Numbered from the stretch's first letter, positions 26,805 to 36,881 are shown. The stretch: 64,000 bases of DNA from Ruminococcus flavefaciens FD-1 (GCA_000174895.1 ACOK01000118.1:1-64000); one strand, 5' to 3'. The notes: generated from the sequence alone by a model not told the origin. Numbers and translations: made by a program.

Positions 26805-26836
26805 CTTAGTCTTTTTAAGATGTAAAAGGTCTCACC
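26805..26836 (-). promoter_or_regulatory. Probable ECF promoter of unit D
   Basis: Minus strand: GTGAGACC, about 16 bases, AGACTAAG then TAATAG, about 40 bp before the sigma D start. The upstream box is the same as in unit C. Confidence 0.6.
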
Positions 26837-26967
26837 ACAAATATAATTTTTAAATTTTAATTTAAGCTTAATTATACGTGAACCCTAAATATATGTCAAT
26901 GTCTTATTCTTTATAATATGTAAAATTTATTTGAATAAAAAACGAATCAGCTTGAAATGGCTATTTA

Positions 26968-27061
26968 TGTATATACCGTCTCCCCAGAGCCATCTGCACG
27001 GACTCTCAGAGCAACGCTGCCGCACTGTGAGAGCCACTTCCACGAAGTGTAGAGCCATATC
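26968..27061. mobile_element. Solo end of an IS21-like element
   Basis: Starts TGTATATACCG, exactly like the terminal repeat of the IS21 element at 29083, then has several short AGAGCCA repeats. This kind of iterated end is typical of IS21 elements. No transposase or second end is adjacent, so it is a remnant of a related element. The rest of 26837-27211 contains only AT-rich sequence and the terminator below. Confidence 0.55.
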
Positions 27062-27154
27062 TTGTATATTTCACTCGTAAGTGCCAACCAATCCCAGCCC
27101 TGTATATTCCATATCTCAACCGCATATGAAGCTTCATAAAAGAGTCAAATCACA

Positions 27155-27182
27155 GAAACTCCCCGAAAAATCGGGGAGTTTC
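27155..27182. terminator. Terminator after the BspA/dockerin gene at 27212
   Basis: GAAACTCCCCGA / TCGGGGAGTTTC perfect hairpin downstream of the minus-strand stop codon. Confidence 0.8.
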
Positions 27183-27211
27183 GTATATATTGGAGTATGG
27201 AGAAGTAAATG

Positions 27212-29059
27212 TCAATATTCAAGCTTCAGCAACTTCTTCTGTATAGCCAGGGCATCAAGATTTGTTACACCGTCGCCGTCCATATCAACATTTTTGCTGC
27301 CCTGTTCAGTCAGCTTGTACTTTGATGGATTTGCTATAGTCTGCATGATCAGTACAGCATCTGACATATCTATTCGGCCATCACCGTTGGAATCGCCTGA
27401 TTTTTCGGAGATCAAAGTCTCAAAACCGGTATTGTACTTTATTGCATATTCTTCAGCTTTTGAACCTTTATAGCCCTTTACAACGCCTTTGAAATCATCT
27501 CCTCCCCAGGCGTAGAAGAAACTGTCATGTACATCGCCTTCTTCATCGATTATAACAGTGTCAGGATTTTTAAAAATAATCGTTTCAAGATTTTCGCAAT
27601 AACTGAATGCTCTATAACTGATTTCTTCAACACTTTCAGGTATAGTAATTGATGTAAGGGATTTGCAATATCCAAAAGTACCGCCAATGTAGGTTACTGT
27701 ATCAGGGATAGTAACTTCATTAAGATATTCACAAGAACCCAAAGCTCCGTTTTCTAAACGTGTAATACCGCTTGGTAATTCAATAGATTCGAAATTGCCG
27801 CTTACAAATGCTTTTTCCCCAATTGTCTTGATGCTATCTGGAAGTTCAAGTGATTCCAGCGCACATTTATAGAAAGATTCATTTCCGATACTCTCTACTC
27901 CCTCAGGTATATTTACATTCTTGAGATTTACGCATTCTTCAAATGCTGAATCATCGATAGATTTGAGTCCGTCAGGAAGCGAAGCAGATGTAACACTTTC
28001 CAGTCCTAAGAATACGCCTTTTCCGATTTTTGTGATTCCTTCACCTACAACGATAGTTTTAATGTTTACCATTTGGTCAAACCATGGTGTAATACCGTCA
28101 CGATCGGGGATTTCACCTTCGCCGCTGAGTGTAAGTTTTCCGTCTGTATCAAGTGTCCATGTTATGTTTTCGCTGTAGTTGCCGCTGATTCCGTTTTTTT
28201 CGTCTACTGCCGAAACAGTTTCACTATATCCTGTAGCTATAAGTTCAGCGATAAGCTTCTGAACATTTTCATTATTGATCATTTTGCATTTTTCGCCGAA
28301 GTCAGCTACGGCATAAGACTTGCCGTCATTTACTAAAAACAGTCTTTCACGTTCCGATGTAATGGTATATTTCGTACATTCGACAAGTTCATTCTGATTG
28401 CTGTTTTCTGCGATCTCTTTGCCTACTGCTTTTATAGAGCCAAGCATATCATCATTCAGTTTCAAATCCTTTTTTGCAAAACCTCTTGGAGATTTTGCAC
28501 GATCATCTGTATATTCTGATGGATCTACAATTGTATCTGCATAAGCCTTTTCAATCTGACACCAATAGAGACTGCCGTTGTCCAATATTACATTGATATA
28601 TGCCGTATATTCAGCATCCGGCATTTCAGTAATAAGATACATTATAGGCGTTGCAAAGAAATCCTGATATTCACTGCTGCGTATATCGGCAGCAAAGCCT
28701 TTATTACTAAAAAGAACAATTGACTCTGGAACAGTTTCAACATCGCTATCTTTGTCAATCACAACTAAACTATATTCTTCATCTATGATATATTCTCTGT
28801 TGATACCGCTTAATACATCTTCTCCTGTATCATGATAATTGTAGTTATCAAAATCTTTCACTGTAAGTTCATATCCTTTTTGTGAAAGATTATCAACATC
28901 TTCAAGAGTAAGTTCCTTCTTTAGTTCATTATTATTGTCGCTGGCAGTAGAGTCAATTTCAGATACATCTGATGGCTGAGCTTCGGCGGCAAATGTTGCT
29001 AAAGGCATACTTGAAGTCATGATTATGCCTGAGATAAGAATTGATATAGCTTTTTTCAT
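27212..29059 (-). CDS. Secreted BspA-like leucine-rich-repeat protein with dockerin
   Basis: About 615 residues: signal peptide (MKKAISILISGIIMTSSMPLATFAA), a unique N-terminal region with LTLEDVDNLSQKGYELTVKDF, an NGISGNYSENITWTLDTDG beta segment, BspA-type LRRs (about 325-530) and a dockerin (GDSNGDGRIDMSDAVLIMQ). The N-terminal half is almost identical to the gene at 49311, but the LRR half is distinct. An IS21 element begins 24 bp upstream of this start and separates the gene from its ancestral upstream DNA. MKK at 29059 is preferred for spacing from AAGGAGAG. Confidence 0.85.
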   Translation of the reverse strand: MKKAISILISGIIMTSSMPLATFAAEAQPSDVSEIDSTASDNNNELKKELTLEDVDNLSQKGYELTVKDFDNYNYHDTGEDVLSGINREYIIDEEYSLVVIDKDSDVETVPESIVLFSNKGFAADIRSSEYQDFFATPIMYLITEMPDAEYTAYINVILDNGSLYWCQIEKAYADTIVDPSEYTDDRAKSPRGFAKKDLKLNDDMLGSIKAVGKEIAENSNQNELVECTKYTITSERERLFLVNDGKSYAVADFGEKCKMINNENVQKLIAELIATGYSETVSAVDEKNGISGNYSENITWTLDTDGKLTLSGEGEIPDRDGITPWFDQMVNIKTIVVGEGITKIGKGVFLGLESVTSASLPDGLKSIDDSAFEECVNLKNVNIPEGVESIGNESFYKCALESLELPDSIKTIGEKAFVSGNFESIELPSGITRLENGALGSCEYLNEVTIPDTVTYIGGTFGYCKSLTSITIPESVEEISYRAFSYCENLETIIFKNPDTVIIDEEGDVHDSFFYAWGGDDFKGVVKGYKGSKAEEYAIKYNTGFETLISEKSGDSNGDGRIDMSDAVLIMQTIANPSKYKLTEQGSKNVDMDGDGVTNLDALAIQKKLLKLEY

Positions 29060-29230
29060 AAACATCTCTCCTTAGTATTTTATGTATATACCGCTCAGAC
29101 TGCCCACTCTGCACGGAACTTTTGCCCACACTCGCCGCTTCTGCCCACGGTGCTGCCCATAAGTTAAATAATGTGATATACTTGATTTAGCACGTTGAGA
29201 AACGTGACTAAAATCAAGGAGGTCTGTCAA

Positions 29231-30781
29231 ATGATAGACTATAAAACTATTCTCAGATTACACAGTGAAAAGTTCAGTCTGAGACAAATAGCTGCACGTG
29301 TCGGTAATTAACATCATACAGTAAAAAAGGTGATTGATACTGCTGCTAAAAGTGGAGTGATAATGACACTCGGAGAAGATGTCACTAATCAGGAACTTGA
29401 AAAGCTTCTTTTCCCGGACAGAAAGGTCAGTAAAAATGTAATTTATGCTGAACCTGATTATCCGTACATTCACAAAGAGCTTTCAAAAAAGGGCGTTACA
29501 CTCACGCTTCTCTGGAATGAGTATTGTGAGCGCTGCCGTTCAAATGGCGAGATCCCGTACATGAGTACTCAGTTTTGTGACAAATATCGTCGCTGGGCAA
29601 AGGTAACCAAAACAACAATGCGTATTAATCACAAGCCGGGTGAGACAATGCAGGTAGATTGGGCAGGCGGCACGATACCATACTTTGATTCTGTTACCGG
29701 CGAGGAGTACAAAGCGTATCTCTTTGTGGCTGTTCTCCCATGCAGCGGTATTATCTACGTTGAAGCCTGCGATGACATGAAACAGGAAAACTGGCTGATG
29801 TGCCATGTTCACGCTTATGAGTATTTTGGCGGTGTTACAAGGATATTGGTACCCGATAATCTAAAGACAGGCGTAATTGCCAATACACGCTATGAAACTC
29901 AGTTGAACGAAAGCTACCGTGAACTTGCAGAACATTATGGAACAGCTATTGTACCTGCAAGAGTCCGTCATCCACAGGATAAAGGTCTTGTGGAGCGTTC
30001 TGTTGGTTTTTCCACAACATGGATCACTGCTGCTATGCGTGAACGCAAATTTTTCTCAATTGAAGAAGTAAAGGAAGCAGTTGCCGAACGTCTTGAAATC
30101 ATTAATAACAAGCCTTTTCAGAAACTTCCGGGATGCAGGATGGACGCTTACCTTAATGAAGAAAAGGAGTTTATGCTTCCATTACCGTTATCTCCATATG
30201 AGCATGCAATATGGCTTCAGGCAACTGTCGGAAATGATTATCTTGTAAGTGATGGTAAGAATAAGTATTCTGTTCCGTTTGACCTTATCGGAGAAAAGGT
30301 ACAGATCCGTCTGACAAGAAATGTTGTTGAAGTTTTCTTCAAAGGGAGCAGAATAACCTCTCACAAACGGCTTGCAGTTTGCAAGATGAAGCCTGTTATT
30401 AAAACCGATCATATGCCCGATAACCATAAAAAGTATCTCAATTACAATGCGGATGAATTTATGAAATGGGCAAAAGACACAGGCAAATCAGTGACATATG
30501 TTGTTGAAAGATTCCTTAGTACAGGCAGCGTTCCTGAACAGGGATACAAATCATGCATAAGCCTGATGAAGCTTTGTGAGCGCTACGGAAAAAAGAAACT
30601 CAACTCAGTATGCGAACGTCTTCTCGATATCACTTCTGTTCCTACAATTCGGAATATCGCATCATTACTTAAAAATTACAGCAGTAATGATGATAAGGAA
30701 AGCACTTCAAGCAGTGAAAAATACGGAATCACACGTGGTGCTGCCTACTACAGCAGAAATGGCGGTAACCGAAATGATTGA
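29231..30781 (+). pseudogene. istA: IS21 transposase IstA with nonsense codon
   Basis: Starts at ATG 29231 after AAGGAGG. The HTH region reads MIDYKTILRLHSEKFSLRQI AARVGN, then TAA at 29309-29311, then HHTVKKVIDTAAKSG and the full transposase with the catalytic core (MQVDWAGG, LVPDNLKTG, DKGLVERSVG supply D, D and E). The stop lies in the recognition helix, probably from TCA to TAA. Restart at GTG 29330 would give a protein without the DNA-binding domain, so autonomous transposition is doubtful. Confidence 0.85.
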
Positions 30782-31556
30782 TAATTCAACCCTTGAAAGA
30801 CTCAGAGAAATGAAGATGAACGGATTTGCAGCAGAGCTTGAAAATCAGTTAAAAGACAATGAAACATATACAAACCTAAGCTTTGAGGAAAGATTAGGAC
30901 TTCTTGTTGATGCTGAATGGAACCGCAGACAGAACAATAAGTTCAATCGTCTTCTTCACACTGCACGTTTTTCAAATAATGATGCCTGTATTGAAGGAAT
31001 CGAATACATTGAGGACAGGCATCTGGACAAGAAAGAGATCCTCAGATATTCAACATGCAAATACATAAATGACGGTCATCATATTATTCTCAAAGGTGCA
31101 TCCGGAAACGGCAAGACCTACATCGCCTGTGCATTTGGCAATGCTGCGTGCCGCCGAATGAAAACTGTCCGTTATGTGCGTATGCCTGAAATACTGGATG
31201 AACTGAATATTGCAAGAGTTAACGGAGAATTTGCCAAAGTGATCAAGGCATACAAAAAGGTTGAACTTCTGATTATTGACGAATGGCTGATCCGCAGATT
31301 AACACCGCAGGAATCCTATGATATGCTTGAACTTGCAGAAGCAAGATGCAGAAAATCAATGATATTCTGTACACAGTACGAACCCGGCGGATGGTATGAA
31401 CGTATCAATTCCAATCCTGAAGGTGACAGTCCTGTATCCGAAGCAATCATGGATAGAATTATCAACAATGCATATATCATAGCAATTGATGGAAAAATGT
31501 CCATGAGAGAACGATACGGAGTTCAGAATTCAGAGGAGGCGTTTGCTTATGAATGA
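30774..31556 (+). CDS. istB: IS21 helper ATPase IstB
   Basis: 260 residues. AAA+ ATPase that assists IstA in target choice. Walker A: GASGNGKTYIACAFG; Walker B: LLIIDEWL. The start at MIDNSTLERLREMKM overlaps the istA stop; ATG 30759 in the same frame is possible. Its 3' end overlaps the third gene by 8 nt. Confidence 0.85.
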   Translation: MIDNSTLERLREMKMNGFAAELENQLKDNETYTNLSFEERLGLLVDAEWNRRQNNKFNRLLHTARFSNNDACIEGIEYIEDRHLDKKEILRYSTCKYINDGHHIILKGASGNGKTYIACAFGNAACRRMKTVRYVRMPEILDELNIARVNGEFAKVIKAYKKVELLIIDEWLIRRLTPQESYDMLELAEARCRKSMIFCTQYEPGGWYERINSNPEGDSPVSEAIMDRIINNAYIIAIDGKMSMRERYGVQNSEEAFAYE

Positions 31557-31743
31557 TTACTGTGCTTTTAGTAAAAGTCATAAATGCCTCAAATGGACAG
31601 ATTACGAATTGACCAGATACGAGCTTGAAGAAGCGGATGAACTTTGCCACTGCAATCAAATTGAAATACAAAAACTTAATGACTACATTGAGCTGCTTCA
31701 GTCATTGCTTGACAAGAACGAAATTGAATATCCTGATATCTGA
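31549..31743 (+). CDS. Small third protein of the IS21 element
   Basis: 64 residues: MNDYCAFSKSHKCLKWTDYELTRYELEEADELC..., with Cys pairs and an acidic coiled C-terminus. AGAGGAGG lies upstream. A clear homologue (45663-45860) occupies the same place in the second, quite different IS21 element in this window. Conservation across divergent elements suggests a transposition-related role; none is known to me. Confidence 0.75.
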   Translation: MNDYCAFSKSHKCLKWTDYELTRYELEEADELCHCNQIEIQKLNDYIELLQSLLDKNEIEYPDI

Positions 31744-31932
31744 ATCATTTAATTGAACAATGATATGCTGTTTCCGGAAAGATATTGCTTAACTGCAGTC
31801 GTTCCGGAAACAGTACATTTGTTTATATTGCGAGTATATTATTTAACTTATGGGCAGCACCGTGGGCAGAAGCGGCGAGTGTGGGCAAAAAGTCCGTGCA
31901 GAGTGGGCAGTCTGAGCGGTATATACATTTTA

Positions 31933-32170
31933 ATTTGTTTTACTGTGAAGATATCCCTCCTCATAAGCACATACGCAGATATAACGAAAGTGTTGCAATA
32001 TCCTTTTCTAAAAATATAATAACTGTTATTGTATACAAACTGGGTACCTTTATTATTATCATTATGATTATAGTAATACCACGTATTATATGTATTTGTT
32101 GTTTTGGATATATCATAATATGTTGAATAACAATTATTATCTCCAAATGTTCTGTTGCATATTACATATT
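31933..32170 (-). pseudogene. 3' fragment of the 727-aa secreted-protein gene
   Basis: The sequence continues the upstream region of the BspA gene beyond the IS21 insertion and encodes the end of the 727-aa protein ([33 protein letters not shown]). It then breaks off at about 32170 into the fragment of the 80-aa gene. Third occurrence of this tail, together with 8980-9190 and the intact gene at 51378. Confidence 0.7.
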
Positions 32171-32177
32171 CAATGGT

Positions 32178-32249
32178 AGTGAGATCCTCGATATGGCTGT
32201 AAAGTGCTTAGAACAGGGAAAAGACGTTTATGAAATAGAAGCAATATAA
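32178..32249 (+). pseudogene. 3' fragment of the 80-aa gene at 36882
   Basis: Bases 32178-32249 match 37050-37124 with few changes (..EILDMAVKCLEQGKDVYEIEAI), including the stop codon and the terminator that follows. It marks the duplicated border of the lipoprotein genes. Confidence 0.75.
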
Positions 32250-32252
32250 GCT

Positions 32253-32282
32253 AAATGGCTGGAGAGAGACCTCCAGCCATTT
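32253..32282. terminator. Terminator after lipoprotein gene 1
   Basis: AAATGGCTGGAG / CTCCAGCCATTT, a 12-bp perfect stem, can serve the minus-strand lipoprotein gene and the plus-strand fragment. A near-identical hairpin is at 37129-37155. Confidence 0.8.
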
Positions 32283-32286
32283 GGTA

Positions 32287-32865
32287 TTATTCCTTATTGT
32301 TTTTGAGATAATCTTCCATTATCCTGATCTTTTCATCAAGCGATTCCTTATCGTTTATCATTTCCTGTGTCAGACCATATTGTTCAAGCCCATCATAGTC
32401 TCCTGATGTGAGTTTTTTTGCCATTTCCTGCATTTCTTTATGATAAACATCGTCCATATAATTCAATGTTACTTCCATGATGTATTTATCGGCTAAAAAG
32501 ACTTTTTTGCAATCCTCGCTGTATTGGTCTCGAAAAAAAGCAGGAGCTTTTGCTTTATTTGTTTCGATACAAAAGTATTTATTGTTGGATTTTAAGCCGC
32601 ATATGTACAAATCTTCTTCTTGATTTTTAAATTTATAGCAACGAAAGTACATTGTATCACAGATACAAGTAAGATCGTCTTTTGAACTATAGTAAGAAAG
32701 TGTTATTAAAAATTCATGTTCGTAATTTTCTATAGAATAGGAATCAAATAATATACCATAATGAGCTTTAAAATTATCTCCATATTCTGTTTTTATTATA
32801 TCAGTACAACCTGAAAAAACACATAAAATAATTGCATATATAAATAATAATTTTTTATTTTTCAT
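32287..32865 (-). CDS. Lipoprotein, probable immunity partner of the large toxin-like protein
   Basis: 192 residues with a lipobox (CVFSGC, lipidated Cys20). The N-terminal half is specific (about 21-110), and the last ~85 residues are almost identical to the lipoprotein at 37161 (FLADKYIMEVTLNYMDD...MEDYLKNNKE). The gene starts 16 bp after the large secreted protein ends, on the same strand. A membrane-anchored protein encoded directly behind a secreted toxin candidate, with a variable front and a constant back, suggests immunity. This is inference; the family was not recognised. Confidence 0.6.
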   Translation of the reverse strand: MKNKKLLFIYAIILCVFSGCTDIIKTEYGDNFKAHYGILFDSYSIENYEHEFLITLSYYSSKDDLTCICDTMYFRCYKFKNQEEDLYICGLKSNNKYFCIETNKAKAPAFFRDQYSEDCKKVFLADKYIMEVTLNYMDDVYHKEMQEMAKKLTSGDYDGLEQYGLTQEMINDKESLDEKIRIMEDYLKNNKE

Positions 32866-32881
32866 TTTTACCTCTTTATGA

Positions 32882-35800
32882 TTAATTTTTAACCAGTCCT
32901 ATTAATTTTAGAAAAGCAAATTCAAGAGCATCTGCTTCCAAATCCGTAATAAATATAGGGTTCTCTTTATCCTTATCATTATTATAAATATTTTGTATTT
33001 TATCCGTGGAAAAAGCTTGAAGCGAGAAATAGGTTAACAAAATATGGTTTCCGTGCGTATATTTGTTCGTTGATTTTATCATTTTTTCTTCCCCACCCAT
33101 ATTTGATATAAAAGACGTAATTCTCGTGTGACAAAGATTATAATAATAATCTTTTAATACAAATGAGAGAAGTTCTGATTCATTATATTCACAGGCTATG
33201 TTTTTTGCATCTAAATCAGCAAAAAAATCTGGATTAGGAAATTTTGGGTATCGAACAGGAGGATTATACATTTCATAGTTTGAAATAATATTATATGCTT
33301 CATTATTCATAGTTTCATGATCATAATTTTTACCATAAGTAACAAGCTTTAAGTCTTGGATAAACGATTGTAAATCACCTGCCCAACCAGCAAGATTAGG
33401 ATCATGGAATATATCAGCATGTCTTTCCGCTGCTAATACTGTAAGCATATGAAGGAAATCAATATAATTGCCTTCTTTGTCATAAAGTTTGTATTGTCTG
33501 AAGTATGGTAGAATAGATGTATTTTGCTTTTCAATATAACGTCTTACTAAAGGAAATGCACTACCATCAGCTACCCACCACTGTAAAATGTGTCTTTTGC
33601 TAGAAAGATAATCATTAAGTTTTTTAATATCTGGATTGTGTCCAGTTCCATAAAATAAATCTCTCAAAATGTTCATTGCCATTATTGGATTTTCATCTAT
33701 TTGGGGATGCTCATAATTTTGTAAATCCTTTAAGTATTGATCTTTACAATAATCATCAATATACTTTTCCATCAACTTAAGCTTAATAAGCAAATCATTA
33801 AGGAACACCTTTTGTGGTTCACGATCTTCATCGTCTAACAAGCCATCATCATCAGTATCTTCATCAGTAGGATCAGATTTTATAGGAAGATAAGGAATAT
33901 TCCTGATTTCTTTTGTAAGAAAATTATATGTACCGCCATCGTTATAACGCTTAATATTGTCTATAGCTTCAGCCAAATTGAACATGGGCAGTACAATTTC
34001 TCCGTGTTCGTCTACTTTGATTTTATCCTGAATTACTTCCTGCCAGTCGGTAAGAGAGTCAGTATCCGAATTAGTTTTACCGCTTTTTTTCAGCTTGTCT
34101 TTTAGTGTAATAGTCTTCCATCTTGTAGGAACAATAATATTATATTCATAAAGTGGTTCTGTTTTTTTATCTTTAAAATGTTTTTTCAACTTTGAAAGCT
34201 CTGAGGATTCAGCCTCATTAATATTAATGAATAAGTCGTTGTTTGTCTCAATTGCAGTTTGAACCTTGATATGATAAGAAGCTACATCATATTTCCAATT
34301 TACCGAACCTATTTCTGAATATGCTGTATATTTTCCTGATTTAACTCCATCAATAATACTCCAATTATCAATAGCTTGTGACTGGGATTCTGTTCTTCCA
34401 TTCATTAATTGGTATACATATACATCCGCATTTTCTCTGATTGGAGTATTATAAATCAATTTTCTGAATGCTTGACTTCGATCACAATACATATAAATAT
34501 CATCAAAATAAGTTATTTTATCTAATGTATTATTAACCTCAGCAATATTGTTAAGTTCCTTTCCGCTTATATCAGAGTGCCTGAGACTATTCAAACTTGT
34601 TACATCATATGGAATTATATAAGCCTTCACATCATCATATGAACTAAAAATATGTGTACAAAAATTTGATATTAATTTTTTTTCTTTAAGAAATGTCTCT
34701 TTATCATAGCCAGATGTCTGTAAAATAAAAACAAGGTCTGTAGGAACATCTTTTTTCTTTTCATCCGCCATAATCTGGGTACTTGAAGGATAGCTGACTT
34801 GCAGCGATGATATATCCACATCATCTTCAGGCATATCAACGCCGAGATTATCAAGCCATATCTCCATATCCATGACACAGTATGTGCCAAGCTCATCTAC
34901 TTCCGCATAAAGCTGAGTACCGTTATCGCTGAATTTTGTTTCTATCGGAAGGAGCATACCTTCTTCTTCATTGAATTTGAATACATTAAGACGCTTTATG
35001 CCCTGGAATTCCGGAAGAGCAGAATACTTATCAAGGGTATTTACGGTAAATTCAGGCTTGATATCGTACTTTAAGACAATATCCTCCGGATCACAAGTAT
35101 CGGACATAGATATATCCAGACTTGCGCCGATCATTGCATTATTCTCGATAACATTGGAATAACCGCTGTTTACAACGCTTATCTCCTTTTCTATATCACC
35201 GTTTGTATTCATTTCTATAGACAGTGAATACGGGCTTTCTTCTGTATTTATAGAGGAAAGTATGCCATTATCCGTGTCTATAGCCTGATCCATCTTGTAT
35301 TCACCATCAGGCACACCGTGTGTTGCTGCCGAATTAGGATCAAGTCCGAGCTTTATCTCTGAACCATCATCGATACCGTCATTATCGCTGTCTGCTACAA
35401 GCGGATCCGTGTTGTATACAAATATCTCGTCATAGTCAGAAAGTCCGTCCATATCAGTATCCGGATCTCCTGGATCAGTAGTACGTGTTACTTCGTCGAT
35501 ATTACTGAGTCCATCGCTGTCACTGTCATAGTCAGCATCTGATGTACCTTCTTCAGCTGAATCAAAAATAACAGGATCCGTGCCGACTATAGCAAACTCC
35601 TGATAATCGGTAAGACCATCGTTATCTGTATCGGCATTGTCAAGCGCAGTACCAATTTTTAGTTCAAAGAAGTCTGGCAAACCGTCTTCATCACTGTCGA
35701 GAGGCTCTATATCATATCCATTATTGCTATTTTTTACAATAATTGGAGATGATTCAAAGCTATCACCAGAACCTATAGTCTCAATTACCTTTATATATTT

Positions 35801-36709
35801 CTGTGAAAAAGGCTCTGTTATTGCATATTCATAGCTTTCTTCATCGGTAACAGTACCTACAGAAGTGTAGCTTTCTCCATCATCAGATACCTGGATATCA
35901 AATGTTCCCTGCGGAACATTTGTGTTCCAATACACCTTAATAGACTCTGTTTCGTGAATATATTCGCCATAAGTTATAAGGTAAAGTTCAGTTTCCGGTT
36001 CATTTTCATTTGAAGTTCCGATAAATTCGCCCACCGCTGCGCTGTAATTCGCATTCAGGCTCGGACAGTCGATAGTTATAGTATCTGCAATAATAACTAC
36101 ACCGTTTATATTAAGGTTCATTGCCGATATATTGACATTTCCGTTCGGAGCATAAACAAGACCGCTGAGATTCACATTTTCAGTGTCTATAATAATATCG
36201 CCTGTTTCTGAGCAAATAGCTGAATTCTGCGTATTTTCTACATTTCCGCTCAGGTTTACATCATTTAAAGCCTTTAAGCCGCTGGAAATTTTGATATTAC
36301 CGATCAGCTCAATATCTCCCTCGGCTTCTATTGGAGTATTGACATTGATGTTGGTATCTTCAAGGAAATAATCCTCAAAATATGTTTCAACTACCGTAGG
36401 ATCGAAATATGTATTATCGATCTTTGCAAAGCACTGTACCATTGGTTCAGCTGCATTTTCAGTAATTGTACCATTAACATTAAAATTAGCGGAAGTTGAA
36501 GTGATAGTACCGTTTGTCGCTATATTTCCATTAATGCATACGTTATTGGCATTAATAGTAATAGCTCCCTCCGCAGATGAGCCTGCAAAGAAGGTATACG
36601 GATACCTTTGTACTTCATTTTCGCCATGAATAGTAGCTAACGGCATTGCACTCAATGTCATTACTGCACTAAGCATTCCTGTGAATAATCGTCTGAATCT
36701 GTTCTTCAT
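32882..36709 (-). CDS. Large secreted toxin-like protein with calcium-binding repeats and VWA-like region
   Basis: About 1275 residues: signal peptide; bactofilin/adhesin-like repeats (about 30-210: AITINANNVCINGNI ATNG...); an Ig-like segment; thrombospondin type 3 repeats (about 340-460: DSDEDGLPDFFE, DTDNDGLTDYQE, DTDMDGLSDYDE, DSDNDGIDDGSE); a VWA-like region (about 655-830: TDLVFILQTSG, the metal motif degenerate); further TSP3-type repeats (about 890 and 945); and a C-terminal domain (about 960-1275) with NLAGWAGDLQSFIQD. The layout is that of a polymorphic exotoxin with a variable C-terminal end. ATG 36709 is used because GAAGGAG is too close to 36715. A lipoprotein gene follows at once. 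Confidence 0.65.
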   Translation of the reverse strand: MKNRFRRLFTGMLSAVMTLSAMPLATIHGENEVQRYPYTFFAGSSAEGAITINANNVCINGNIATNGTITSTSANFNVNGTITENAAEPMVQCFAKIDNTYFDPTVVETYFEDYFLEDTNINVNTPIEAEGDIELIGNIKISSGLKALNDVNLSGNVENTQNSAICSETGDIIIDTENVNLSGLVYAPNGNVNISAMNLNINGVVIIADTITIDCPSLNANYSAAVGEFIGTSNENEPETELYLITYGEYIHETESIKVYWNTNVPQGTFDIQVSDDGESYTSVGTVTDEESYEYAITEPFSQKYIKVIETIGSGDSFESSPIIVKNSNNGYDIEPLDSDEDGLPDFFELKIGTALDNADTDNDGLTDYQEFAIVGTDPVIFDSAEEGTSDADYDSDSDGLSNIDEVTRTTDPGDPDTDMDGLSDYDEIFVYNTDPLVADSDNDGIDDGSEIKLGLDPNSAATHGVPDGEYKMDQAIDTDNGILSSINTEESPYSLSIEMNTNGDIEKEISVVNSGYSNVIENNAMIGASLDISMSDTCDPEDIVLKYDIKPEFTVNTLDKYSALPEFQGIKRLNVFKFNEEEGMLLPIETKFSDNGTQLYAEVDELGTYCVMDMEIWLDNLGVDMPEDDVDISSLQVSYPSSTQIMADEKKKDVPTDLVFILQTSGYDKETFLKEKKLISNFCTHIFSSYDDVKAYIIPYDVTSLNSLRHSDISGKELNNIAEVNNTLDKITYFDDIYMYCDRSQAFRKLIYNTPIRENADVYVYQLMNGRTESQSQAIDNWSIIDGVKSGKYTAYSEIGSVNWKYDVASYHIKVQTAIETNNDLFININEAESSELSKLKKHFKDKKTEPLYEYNIIVPTRWKTITLKDKLKKSGKTNSDTDSLTDWQEVIQDKIKVDEHGEIVLPMFNLAEAIDNIKRYNDGGTYNFLTKEIRNIPYLPIKSDPTDEDTDDDGLLDDEDREPQKVFLNDLLIKLKLMEKYIDDYCKDQYLKDLQNYEHPQIDENPIMAMNILRDLFYGTGHNPDIKKLNDYLSSKRHILQWWVADGSAFPLVRRYIEKQNTSILPYFRQYKLYDKEGNYIDFLHMLTVLAAERHADIFHDPNLAGWAGDLQSFIQDLKLVTYGKNYDHETMNNEAYNIISNYEMYNPPVRYPKFPNPDFFADLDAKNIACEYNESELLSFVLKDYYYNLCHTRITSFISNMGGEEKMIKSTNKYTHGNHILLTYFSLQAFSTDKIQNIYNNDKDKENPIFITDLEADALEFAFLKLIGLVKN

Positions 36710-36881
36710 CCTCATTCTCCTTCTGATTTTTATGAATCAATTTTACCACTATCACATATTATTTGTCAAGAATTTGCTTGTTACATATGAGGGATATTTC
36801 ATGAAATGATGTAAATAAAGCAGACCGCATACAACAATTTACGATCTCCCTGACTTTTTCTACCGGGACTACGAATATCTG

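Larger units (their letters stand above)
29083..31927 (+). mobile_element. IS21-family element with a third gene, istA damaged
   Basis: 2845 bp with inverted ends starting TGTATATACCGCTCAGAC and further CTGCCCAC-type repeats inside, flanked by TTTTA duplications (29078-29082 and 31928-31932). The empty-site sequence is seen in the duplicated segments near 8930 and 51170. It contains istA (with an internal stop), istB and a small third gene, all on the plus strand. Confidence 0.92.
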
